DNA of 64,000 bases from positions 62,001 through 126,000 of the forward strand of contig JALJCO010012917.1 of assembly GCA_023101725.1 (NCBI GenBank), given 5' to 3'. Below are positions 61,101-64,000 of the stretch, in pieces. Position 1 is the first letter of the stretch. Each line of letters begins with the position of its first letter. The notes beneath the pieces are model-generated. The model had not been told where the DNA came from, searched no databases, and worked only from the letters and a program-made list of their open reading frames with translations. Source of the stretch: Atherinomorus stipes. Lineage: Eukaryota > Chordata > Actinopteri > Atheriniformes > Atherinidae. Position numbers and translations under genes: made by a program.

Positions 61101-63664
61101 AAAAAAAAACAGCAATTTGCTTATAATATTAAGTTATATTATAATATAATATTCTACCATTGTTATTGCTTGTAATCTTTTCTAGAACAATTATTTGATT
61201 GAGAGCAAGATATTGACAAAGTGGATACTCCTGATGATGGGATTGAGCTCTTTTTGAAACCCTGCATAAAGTCAGTCCCGCAGGGGCTGTTTGATCAGTG
61301 AGCTTATCAATTAATGTAAAACTAAACACTCTTACCAGGCAGCTGCCTGTACATGAGAAGAATTGTGAGATAAACTTGTCTTCAATAGGAGTGGGAGGAC
61401 CTGGAGGCACAGGAGGAGGACTTGGAGTACCAGGAGGATTAGGAGGTGCAGGGGGATACCCGGGTGCCTCCAAAGCTGCAAAGTATGGTAATCAGATTTT
61501 ACTTTGATCAAGTCGAAAATCTTCTTACCTAATTTGCACTGGTAAAAGGTTCAGTTGACTGTAATAGTTTAAATTGCATAATAAAACTGTGAACTGTTTA
61601 TTTTTGGTACATTTGAGATGTCTAACAACATAAACTCTATTAACATTTTGATAAACATGCAAAGTCAATGAAAGGAAAGTGATGTTGCTTATCTTCTCTT
61701 ATGTGGAATGCACGTGGACTTTAAAGTTTCTGATTACACTAACTTTGTAAATTTGTCTTAAAAGGGGTAGGGGGACTAGGAGGAGCAGCAGGGCTTGGGG
61801 GAACTGGAGGACTTGGAGGTGGAGGATATCCTGCTGCTGCTAAAGCTGCTAAATATGGTAATCTACTGTAAAATTAGATCTGTGGAAACATTGATGGGAA
61901 AGAGAAATTACAACCAAAATTACTGCACTATAATTTGAATTAACTGAGTGCCCATGATTATGTGATTTTCTCATAAGGTCAGGGTGGTGCAGGGGGAATC
62001 CCAATAGGTGGTGGAGGTGGAGGAGGAATTCCTGGAACACAATATGTACCAGGATATGGATGTAAGACTACCCACAGAATTCTAATTTCCATAAACTATG
62101 AAGCACACGTTTACTTTGCACTATATGTAAAATCATCTGTTAATGCAAGCCTTGTTCTCGTTCTGGTGCAGCTTTGGCTGCGGCAAACCTCCCAAATATG
62201 GTGAGACTTAGATATTCATCTTTGGACTAAGTGTAAAGATTAGGTGTAGCTAGACTTGCTTCTCTCATGGAGTATTGAAGCATATATGTTTGAAAAAAAT
62301 CTGTATTTATAAGTTATGATAACAGTTTTGGAAAATCCTGTTTTCAAATATGATAACTGAATTGACTAAAAATTATTTTAAATAACAGGAGTCCCACAAA
62401 CAGGCCTGGGAGGAGGAGGAGTCCCAAGGGTACCGGGACAAATACCTGGTGGTGGCTATGGTAGTGAACAATTAAGATCACGTTTCAGCCTGGATAAAAA
62501 GTGTTTGATACAACTCACGTGCAGGTGCTGTTTACGTCTTGATTTTCAGTCTCAAAAATGACGTTATCTCCTGACAGGTTATGGAGCTGGTGCTGGAATC
62601 AAACCTCCCAAATATGGTAAGATGTTATGATAGAAACATAGTCTGCTACAACAATCCTGTTTATCAGCTATTATTGAGAGTATACTTAAGATGCAATCTT
62701 CTTTACGTTCCATAAACAGGAGTTACTGGAGGAGCAGGAGCAGGTTTAGGATTTGGAGGACTGGGGGGAACAGGAGGAGCTGGTGGAGTGCCTTTTGTTC
62801 CAGGAGTTGGACAATATTCTGCTGCTGCAAAAGCTGCTAAATATGGTAGATGAAATGATCATACACACACAAATACTGTACAATTTGTGACATTTCCTGA
62901 AGAAAATACAGATCCTGCTGTGTGTACTTGCATTTCATAACAAAAATGTTCTGTTTCTCTGGATTAGGGGCTGCAGGAGGAGCTGGAGCAGGAGTAGGAA
63001 CAGGACGAGCAGGATTAGGAATAGGAGGAGGAGGATTACCGGGAGGTGGACAATATTCTGCTGCTGCAAAAGCTGCTAAATACGGTAGATGAAATTAAAA
63101 CACAGAAACAAACAGAATCAGTGAGATTTCTGTAGAAAGAAACTGACTCTGGATTTGTCCCATTTTCATTCATTATTTTCATTATTATTAATATTTCCAT
63201 TCTTAACCTAATTCAGGTTTTTGTAGATTCTTTTAGCTGTAGATTAATGATGCAACCTGCTCTATTTCTCTGGACAAGGAGCTGTAGGAGGTGTTGGTGC
63301 AGGATTAGGAGCAGGAGGAGCAGGAGGACTACCAGGAGGGGGACAATATTCTGCTGCTGCTGCAAAAGCTGCTAAATATGGTAGATGACTTGAAAACACA
63401 CAAACACTACACATTTCTTCAAAATAATATTGCCCGTGAATCAAGTCTAATTTTCTGTCATTGAAGTTTCCATTTGCTCATTTGATCTATTTCTATGCAT
63501 TTTACATTTTAGATTATTGTAAATTGATTATGTAACCTGTTTCTCTGGATCAGGAGTTGCAGGAGGTGCTGGAACAGGAGTAGGAACAGGAGGGGCAGGG
63601 TTAGGAGGAGCAGGACTACCAGGAGGTGGACAATATTCTGCTGCTTCAAAAGCTGCTAAATATG
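14976..63664 (+). CDS. eln: Tropoelastin gene, 30 coding exons, 3' end outside the window
   Basis: Secreted monomer of elastic fibres: after signal-peptide removal, hydrophobic Gly/Val/Pro domains coacervate on microfibrils and lysyl oxidase cross-links the Lys residues. Seen here: a signal-peptide exon, then 29 exons with GT-AG (once GC-AG) borders, nearly all phase 1-1 and a multiple of three long. The product alternates Gly-rich repeats (GGVGGV, VPGG, GLGG) with Lys-Pro cross-links in the N-terminal part and Lys-Ala cross-links (AAKAAKYG) in the C-terminal part. Repeat type, split-Gly phase-1 introns and the AKYG motif identify elastin with little room for alternatives such as spidroin-like or collagen genes (no Gly-X-Y periodicity). 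Introns 1, 5 and 13 are large (17.9, 13.2 and 4.9 kb). The C-terminal exon is absent, so the gene is partial. Exons 9 and 24 disturb the frame. Teleosts have elna and elnb; I cannot tell which this is. Confidence 0.93.
16223..16310. repeat. Compound (AT)n-(GT)n microsatellite
   Basis: About 17 AT units (16223-16256) followed by an interrupted GT tract to 16310, in elastin intron 1. Confidence 0.95.
16649..17310. mobile_element. TTAA-type non-autonomous transposon
   Basis: 662 bp, ends AGGTTGAATATGGAA and its complement TTCCATATTCAACCT (17296-17310). Right flank TTAA (17311-17314), left flank CTAA (one change). Interior is CpG-rich and unlike the other TTAA elements in the window. Confidence 0.7.
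19473..20071. mobile_element. TTAA-type non-autonomous transposon
   Basis: 599 bp with ends AGGCGCTATAGAAGATGTTT and the complement of AGGCGTTATAGAAGATGTTT, flanked by TTAA on both sides (19469-19472, 20072-20075). No transposase frame. Confidence 0.8.
20132..20358. mobile_element. hAT-like MITE, degraded
   Basis: Begins CAGGGATG and ends CACCTG. The first bases resemble the common fish hAT end CAGGGGTGTCCAA. The interior shares words such as CTGATTCAGGTG and GCAGAACTTAA, in one or other orientation, with the element at 26709. Confidence 0.5.
21021..21076. repeat. (TATCA)n microsatellite
   Basis: Eleven perfect TATCA units in elastin intron 1. Confidence 0.97.
21769..22260. mobile_element. 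Possible solo LTR or retroelement end
   Basis: About 490 bp with a TATA-like TTAAATACTC (21837-21846), a pyrimidine-rich middle, an AATAAA (22208-22213) and a segment 22231-22260 that recurs inverted at 40199-40228. The layout fits an LTR, but I see no partner LTR or coding part. Confidence 0.3.
22636..24093. mobile_element. Foldback-type DNA element with about 0.6-kb inverted arms
   Basis: The left arm (22636 to about 23270) and right arm (about 23460 to 24093) are imperfect reverse complements. Examples are GCCGCCAAAGGTCAGGAAGC near 22690 against its complement near 24040, and the TAGCTTGCCGCAGTTAAAT block near 23222 against 23485. The middle (about 23290-23410) is a third copy of part of the right arm. 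No transposase frame. Confidence 0.8.
24524..24650. repeat. Dispersed GGTACC/TTGTAC repeat fragment
   Basis: Contains repeated GGTACCAATTTGTAC- and TTTTGTACC-like words that I associate with a common fish interspersed repeat. Ends unclear. Confidence 0.3.
25998..27311. mobile_element. hAT-like non-autonomous element with nested insertion
   Basis: The left end TAGGTGTCAAAT and the right end, whose complement is CAGAGGTGTCAAAAGTATTC, are related inverted ends. Subterminal parts are rich in AGTAAAAGTA / TACTTTTACT words. A smaller hAT-like element sits inside at 26709-26934. Confidence 0.5.
26709..26934. mobile_element. hAT-like MITE
   Basis: 226 bp from CAGGGGTGTCCAG to TTTGGGCACCCCTG. The 8-base termini CAGGGGTG/CACCCCTG are typical of hAT elements. 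The flanking octamers GTCTCCGT and ATCTACAT match at 5 of 8 positions, compatible with an old target duplication. Confidence 0.7.
32916..32984 (+). CDS. eln: Elastin exon 2, hydrophobic
   Basis: Acceptor TTACAG, donor GTAATA, 69 bases, phase 1-1. Encodes [15 protein letters not shown] and ends AGTGFFPG, the Gly/Pro/aromatic composition typical of the first mature elastin domain. Confidence 0.9.
33587..33634 (+). CDS. eln: Elastin exon 3, Lys-Pro cross-link
   Basis: Acceptor ACTAG, donor GTGAGT, 48 bases. Encodes [16 protein letters not shown]; the KPAK pair is a KP-type cross-linking site for lysyl oxidase. Confidence 0.9.
35227..35325 (+). CDS. eln: Elastin exon 4, hydrophobic, tandem acceptor
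   Basis: Encodes [18 protein letters not shown] then [14 protein letters not shown], phase 1-1, donor GTATGA. Two acceptors lie three bases apart (CAG ending 35226, TAG ending 35229). Using the first adds one Val codon (99 bases), using the second gives 96; both keep the frame. Confidence 0.9.
35496..35522 (+). CDS. eln: Elastin exon 5, short Lys-Pro cross-link
   Basis: 27-base exon, acceptor AACAG, donor GTAAGC. Encodes QGGKAPKPG, a minimal KP-type cross-linking domain. A 13.2-kb intron follows. Confidence 0.85.
40199..40228 (-). repeat. Inverted copy of the 22231-22260 repeat segment
   Basis: 29 of 30 bases equal the complement of 22231-22260 (ending TGTGGCGTGATCCTTGCTAG on the other strand). 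It supports a dispersed mobile origin for both. Confidence 0.7.
41328..41481 (+). CDS. Candidate first coding exon of an unknown or element-derived gene
   Basis: ATG at 41328 in a CpG-containing stretch, followed by a very basic peptide ([20 protein letters not shown] in its middle) and a good donor ACTT|GTGAGT at 41482. Length 154, phase 1. No family recognised and no following exon identified. Its isolated position inside an elastin intron makes a mobile-element promoter and exon the likeliest source; chance is possible. Confidence 0.22.
45215..45266. repeat. Short perfect-arm hairpin
   Basis: Arms GTAGTTTTACAT and ATGTAAAACTAC enclose 28 bases with further ACATGT symmetry. No T-run or coding context gives it a role. 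Confidence 0.6.
45842..46471. repeat. Duplicated TTAGG-like repeat separated by (GT)n tracts
   Basis: GT tracts at 45842-45862, 46131-46170 (followed by G14) and 46448-46471 bound two related units, about 45870-46130 and 46194-46447. Both units carry GGTTAGGTTTAGGCAATCAG and GTAAGGGGCTAGG followed by ATTATGTCAATG-ATGT. The TTAGG words are degenerate, not a telomere array. Confidence 0.85.
48757..48792 (+). CDS. eln: Elastin exon 6, short hydrophobic
   Basis: 36 bases, acceptor TTTTAG, donor GTGAGT, phase 1-1. Encodes [12 protein letters not shown]. Only 99 bases of intron separate it from exon 7. Confidence 0.87.
48892..48963 (+). CDS. eln: Elastin exon 7, Gly-Tyr repeats plus KAAK cross-link
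   Basis: 72 bases, acceptor CTTTTAG, donor GTACAG. Encodes [17 protein letters not shown] followed by QKAAKRG. This is the first KA-type cross-link and a hydrophobic domain fused to it in a single exon. Confidence 0.9.
48964..50715 (+). other. eln: Elastin intron 7
   Basis: 1.75 kb with a possible exon remnant at 49452 and the intact hairpin MITE at 50385-50605, which ends 110 bases before exon 8. Confidence 0.8.
50385..50605. mobile_element. Hairpin MITE (copy 2), uninterrupted
   Basis: 221 bp; same arms (GATTAATCCAGGTGTGCCTG and complement), same outer GGGCT..TGCAC ends and same right part TTCAGGAAGTA as the element at 4616-5548. A single TTAA at about 50570-50573 marks the site that is occupied in copy 1. 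Confidence 0.82.
50716..50763 (+). CDS. eln: Elastin exon 8, Gly-rich, with GC donor
   Basis: 48 bases, acceptor AACAG. Encodes [16 protein letters not shown]. The frame-keeping donor is AG|GCAAGA, a good match to the minor GC-AG class. A GT in the same phase at 50758 (CTG|GTGGAG) has a much poorer context. Confidence 0.8.
51638..51713 (+). CDS. eln: Elastin exon 9, cross-link exon with a one-base frame lesion
   Basis: Acceptor TTTCAG, donor CAG|GTTTTG, 76 bases instead of a multiple of three. The first part reads [13 protein letters not shown] in the expected phase. After a run of six G (51670-51675) the sensible frame moves by one base to read [14 protein letters not shown]. One extra G in the run accounts for it exactly. 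If real, it would truncate the protein unless the exon is skipped. Confidence 0.8.
52274..52313. repeat. (GAAT)n microsatellite
   Basis: About ten tetranucleotide units in intron 9. Confidence 0.95.
52594..52641 (+). CDS. eln: Elastin exon 10
   Basis: 48 bases, acceptor GGCAG, donor GTTAGT. Encodes [16 protein letters not shown] with one Lys. Start of the polar segment spanning exons 10-13. Confidence 0.85.
52751..52813 (+). CDS. eln: Elastin exon 11, polar
   Basis: 63 bases, acceptor CCCTCAG, donor A|GTAAGA, phase 1-1. Encodes [20 protein letters not shown]. Arg, Asn, Thr and Ser are scarce in elastin in general but frequent here. The codon split at the 3' border is Ile (A|TT), not Gly. 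Confidence 0.83.
53129..53149 (+). CDS. eln: Elastin exon 12, micro-exon
   Basis: Only 21 bases, acceptor TGATACAG after a T-rich tract, donor GTAAAT. Encodes IGRGQDPG. The frame joins correctly on both sides; tiny size and Asp content are unusual. Confidence 0.72.
53243..53314 (+). CDS. eln: Elastin exon 13, polar with KSPK cross-link
   Basis: 72 bases, acceptor CACTAG, donor GTAAGT. Encodes [20 protein letters not shown] then KAQG. It contains Met, His, Asn and Gln, residues nearly absent from mammalian tropoelastin. The Lys pair spaced by Ser-Pro resembles a KP-type cross-link. Intron 13 (4.9 kb) follows, full of mobile-element remains. Confidence 0.85.
54930..55740 (-). pseudogene. Tc1-like transposase relic, split by a SINE-like insertion
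   Basis: Read on the minus strand, the sequence follows a fish Tc1-like transposase. It has a segment rich in Gln-Lys-Thr followed by TPVSAKN-type residues near 55680, an MVWG-type block near 55460 and a DNAP-like block near 55160. The WPPQSPD motif lies near 55070-55090 (GTGACTGTGGAGGCCATT on the + strand). Stops and deletions disable it. Recognition is from memory of the family. Confidence 0.7.
55277..55444 (+). mobile_element. tRNA-derived SINE-like insertion
   Basis: 168 bases absent from the related Tc1 sequence, flanked by CAAG on both sides (55273-55276 and 55445-55448), a likely short target duplication. Inside are an A-box-like TGGCTGAATGG (55354-55364) and a B-box-like GGGATCAAATCC (55401-55412), spaced as in a tRNA gene. 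A 4-bp GACT/AGTC anticodon-like stem is visible, but there is no proper acceptor stem, so it is not a functional tRNA gene. Confidence 0.6.
55967..56290 (+). pseudogene. N-terminal fragment resembling fish SWIM/YqaJ-type element proteins
   Basis: 107-residue frame from ATG 55967. It is basic at its N-terminus ([12 protein letters not shown]) and carries the stretch [20 protein letters not shown], then [20 protein letters not shown] and [11 protein letters not shown] recall this block as the N-terminus of large fish proteins with SWIM zinc finger and YqaJ-like nuclease domains that are spread by mobile elements. Similarity ends at SAYT, after which the frame runs to a stop; the zinc finger and nuclease are not present. 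A GTG 30 bases upstream is in frame but unlikely to be the start. Whether it is expressed is unknown. Confidence 0.5.
56340..56450. repeat. Fragment of a dispersed fish repeat
   Basis: The stretch containing AACAGCAGCAGGGAGCAAAG and the following CTGCCGTATCTCTCCTTCAC resembles a widespread fish non-LTR-like repeat. It lies between the two convergent frames. Family uncertain. Confidence 0.35.
56676..56910 (-). CDS. THAP zinc-finger exon (first coding exon, remainder not found)
   Basis: Starts at ATG 56910 ([11 protein letters not shown]). It contains the C2CH THAP pattern: the Cys pair in CCVKGC, the conserved FP in HFFAFP, a conserved Trp in [13 protein letters not shown] and CSRHF as the C-x2-H end. 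The frame runs into a clean donor CAAAG|GTAAGT (intron begins 56675), so it is the first coding exon of a spliced gene in phase 1. THAP domains bind DNA and occur in P-element-type and other transposases and in host regulators derived from them. It is convergent to the frame at 55967. No second exon is recognisable, so it is most likely a truncated mobile gene. Confidence 0.65.
57093..57463 (+). mobile_element. Tc1-like transposon, 5' fragment
   Basis: Begins with TACAGTGACTATGGAAAGTA, an end typical of fish Tc1-like elements, followed by the usual 5' untranslated region (GTCTATATAAG and ATCACATGGTCATAAGT words). It stops at about the position where the transposase start (ATGAGGTC) is expected; the rest is missing. 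Confidence 0.75.
58224..58265 (+). CDS. eln: Elastin exon 14, Lys-containing
   Basis: 42 bases, acceptor CTTCAG, donor GTAAAG. Encodes [14 protein letters not shown]; the two Lys are five residues apart, a loose KP-type arrangement. Confidence 0.87.
58357..58443 (+). CDS. eln: Elastin exon 15, Gly/Pro-rich
   Basis: 87 bases, acceptor CTCAG, donor GTGAGT. Encodes [20 protein letters not shown] followed by NPGYPIGTG. Confidence 0.9.
58533..58583 (+). CDS. eln: Elastin exon 16, Lys-Ala cross-link
   Basis: 51 bases, acceptor TGCAG, donor GTAAAC. Encodes [17 protein letters not shown]. First copy of the AKAAKYG end shared by most following exons; Lys-Ala-Ala-Lys places both Lys on one helix face. 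Confidence 0.92.
58651..58673. repeat. (AAAT)n microsatellite
   Basis: Short AAATA tract in intron 16, just upstream of exon 17. Confidence 0.85.
58709..58870 (+). CDS. eln: Elastin exon 17, long Gly-Gly-Val repeat
   Basis: 162 bases, acceptor CTCCAG, donor GTATGA, phase 1-1. About fourteen consecutive GGV/GGI/GGL triplets, encoded by a roughly 18-base minisatellite, then LYPGQVPGG. It has no Lys. Confidence 0.92.
58712..58849 (+). repeat. eln: Coding minisatellite, GGV type (exon 17)
   Basis: Variants of an 18-base unit (two GGV/GGI triplets) repeated about seven to eight times within exon 17. Confidence 0.9.
59225..59257 (+). CDS. eln: Elastin exon 18, short cross-link
   Basis: 33 bases, acceptor TGCAG, donor GTGAGA. 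Encodes [11 protein letters not shown]. The following 233-base intron contains a long G-rich run. Confidence 0.9.
59297..59373. repeat. Long G-rich run in intron 18
   Basis: 77 bases nearly all G with A interruptions, including uninterrupted runs of 8 to 18 G. It could form G-quadruplexes on the transcribed RNA. Length is likely unreliable in any assembly. Confidence 0.95.
59491..59612 (+). repeat. eln: Coding minisatellite, VPGG type (exon 19)
   Basis: About ten copies of a 12-base unit (GGAGTTCCAGGA-like, one VPGG each) with third-position variation. Confidence 0.92.
59491..59694 (+). CDS. eln: Elastin exon 19, VPGG repeat plus cross-link
   Basis: 204 bases, the longest exon here, acceptor GGATAG, donor GTACAG. 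About ten VPGG tetrapeptides encoded by a 12-base minisatellite, then a short linker and [17 protein letters not shown]-type turns are classic elastin coacervation sequence. Confidence 0.93.
59890..59985 (+). CDS. eln: Elastin exon 20, Gly-Leu repeat with a single Lys
   Basis: 96 bases, donor GTACAC. The acceptor is AAAG with no pyrimidine tract directly before it, so it is weak. Encodes [20 protein letters not shown] then [11 protein letters not shown]. The second Lys of the usual AKAAKYG is replaced by Leu-Pro, a degenerate cross-link site. Confidence 0.85.
59986..61388 (+). other. eln: Elastin intron 20
   Basis: 1.4 kb, occupied largely by the Tc1-like relic at 60290-60790; the remaining 3' part shows no feature. 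Confidence 0.75.
60290..60790 (-). pseudogene. Second Tc1-like transposase relic, internally deleted
   Basis: On the minus strand it corresponds to the N-terminal part and one internal part of another Tc1-like transposase. The region around 60700-60740 (GAGCTCCTCTGACAGAATG on +) matches the start of that gene. 60430-60560 corresponds to the helix-turn-helix region, and 60310-60390 to a block further downstream, with the middle lost. It belongs to a different subfamily from the relics at 12.3 and 55 kb. Recognition is from memory. Confidence 0.6.
61389..61487 (+). CDS. eln: Elastin exon 21, hydrophobic plus cross-link
   Basis: 99 bases, acceptor CAATAG, donor GTAATC. Encodes [20 protein letters not shown] and ends [12 protein letters not shown]. 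Confidence 0.92.
61765..61857 (+). CDS. eln: Elastin exon 22, hydrophobic plus cross-link
   Basis: 93 bases, acceptor TTAAAAG (weak), donor GTAATC. Encodes [20 protein letters not shown] then [11 protein letters not shown]. Confidence 0.9.
61978..62061 (+). CDS. eln: Elastin exon 23, Gly-rich
   Basis: 84 bases, acceptor CATAAG, donor GGAT|GTAAGA, phase 1-1. Encodes [20 protein letters not shown] and ends QYVPGYG. The codon split at its end begins with T instead of G. Confidence 0.85.
62172..62200 (+). CDS. eln: Elastin exon 24, KPPK cross-link with a one-base frame lesion
   Basis: Acceptor GTGCAG, donor ATG|GTGAGA, 29 bases, not divisible by three. The reading that resembles exon 26 is [10 protein letters not shown]. 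It needs two bases from exon 23, which only supplies one, and no alternative donor or acceptor in the right phase is present. A missing T near 62173-62175 would explain it. The Cys is unusual for this part of an elastin. Confidence 0.65.
62389..62460 (+). CDS. eln: Elastin exon 25, hydrophobic
   Basis: 72 bases, acceptor AACAG, donor GTAGTG. Encodes [20 protein letters not shown] and ends GGYG. It enters in phase 1, which confirms that exon 24 should have left in phase 1. Confidence 0.88.
62578..62616 (+). CDS. eln: Elastin exon 26, KPPK cross-link
   Basis: 39 bases, acceptor GACAG, donor GTAAGA. Encodes [13 protein letters not shown], a KP-type cross-link within the KA-type half of the protein and the intact relative of exon 24. 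Confidence 0.9.
62720..62845 (+). CDS. eln: Elastin exon 27, amplified unit 1
   Basis: 126 bases, acceptor AACAG, donor GTAGAT. Encodes [20 protein letters not shown] and ends [20 protein letters not shown]. Its 3' half and the following intron start match exons 28-30. Confidence 0.93.
62968..63084 (+). CDS. eln: Elastin exon 28, amplified unit 2
   Basis: 117 bases, acceptor GATTAG, donor GTAGAT. Encodes [20 protein letters not shown] and ends [14 protein letters not shown]. One Arg sits in the hydrophobic part. Confidence 0.93.
63279..63380 (+). CDS. eln: Elastin exon 29, amplified unit 3
   Basis: 102 bases, acceptor GACAAG (weak), donor GTAGAT. Encodes [20 protein letters not shown] and ends [13 protein letters not shown], with one extra Ala before the first Lys. 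Confidence 0.92.
63554..63664 (+). CDS. eln: Elastin exon 30, amplified unit 4; last exon in the window
   Basis: 111 bases, acceptor ATCAG, donor GTAGAT. Encodes [20 protein letters not shown] and ends [14 protein letters not shown], where a Ser replaces the Ala next to the first Lys. The gene continues beyond 64000. Confidence 0.92.
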
Positions 63665-63821
63665 GTAGATGATATGAAAATACACAAACAAACACTACAC
63701 ATTTCCTCGGGAACATATCAACCCTGGATTGGTCTATTTTTCTGTCATTAAGATTTCCATTTGCTCATTTTATCTTATTCTATGCATTATTTTATAAATT
63801 TTATTTTAGATTTTTAGCTTT

Positions 63822-64000
63822 ACAGGTAGTGCAGAATTATTAGGCAAATGAGTATTTTGACCACATCATCCTCTTTATGCATGTTGTCTTACTCCAAGCT
63901 GTATAGACTGAAAGCCTACTACCAATTAAGCATATCAGGTGATGTGTATCTCTGTAATGAGAAGGGCTGTGGTCTAATGACATCAACACCCTATATCAGG
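63822..64000. mobile_element. End of a DNA transposon (runs off the window)
   Basis: From about 63822 the sequence departs from introns 28 and 29 and starts CAGGTAGTGCAGAATTATTA, which I recognise as the terminus of a dispersed fish DNA transposon followed by its usual subterminal region to 64000. Superfamily not certain (Tc1/mariner-like is likely). It is inserted in elastin intron 30. Confidence 0.6.

Noticed and set aside
1..64000. CRISPR arrays, bacterial operons or phage genes
   Set aside because: Introns, microsatellites and eukaryotic transposons show vertebrate DNA; no regularly spaced repeats of CRISPR type.

Overview
The window looks like vertebrate, almost certainly teleost fish, genomic DNA: AT-rich, GT-AG introns, many decayed Tc1-like relics, short inverted-repeat elements with TTAA or hAT-type ends, and GT/AT microsatellites. 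No bacterial-style gene organisation is present, and nearly all long open frames are chance.

One host gene can be read with confidence: a tropoelastin (elastin) gene on the + strand, starting at 14976 and running off the right edge. I place 30 coding exons (14976-15051 to 63554-63664, about 2.3 kb of coding sequence, about 767 codons). Almost every intron is phase 1 and splits a Gly codon, as is usual for elastin. Exon 1 encodes a signal peptide. Exons 2-7 alternate hydrophobic Gly-rich and Lys-Pro cross-link segments. Exons 10-13 encode an unusually polar stretch. Exons 14-30 carry Gly-Val/Gly-Leu repeats and end mostly in the cross-link motif AAKAAKYG. The 3' end, including the Cys-containing basic C-terminus expected of elastins, lies outside the window. 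Two exons (9 and 24) have lengths that break the frame by one base, either assembly errors or real lesions. Teleosts have two elastin paralogues (elna, elnb); the window does not let me choose.

Layout: 1-14.8 kb is upstream DNA without a recognisable host gene, holding mobile-element remains (a nested TTAA element in a hairpin element, a second TTAA element, a Tc1-like transposase relic and a Harbinger-like element). 14.8-15.05 kb is the elastin promoter and exon 1. Intron 1 (15.05-32.9 kb) holds two more TTAA elements, hAT-like elements, a possible LTR and a 1.46-kb foldback element. Exons 2-5 lie at 32.9-35.5 kb, followed by a 13.2-kb intron 5. Exons 6-13 lie at 48.7-53.3 kb. Intron 13 (53.3-58.2 kb) is a mobile-element cluster with a SINE-split Tc1 relic, a convergent pair of element-type open frames (one THAP zinc finger, one resembling the N-terminus of fish SWIM/YqaJ-type proteins) and a Tc1 5' fragment. 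Exons 14-30 are packed into 58.2-63.7 kb. The window ends inside a DNA transposon in intron 30.

The most notable observations are the tandem amplification of exon 27-30 units, the coding minisatellites of exons 17 and 19, the two frame lesions, a GC-AG intron, four different elements sharing TTAA|AGG...CCT|TTAA ends (one with its empty target site visible in a second copy of the host element), and the convergent THAP/YqaJ-like unit.
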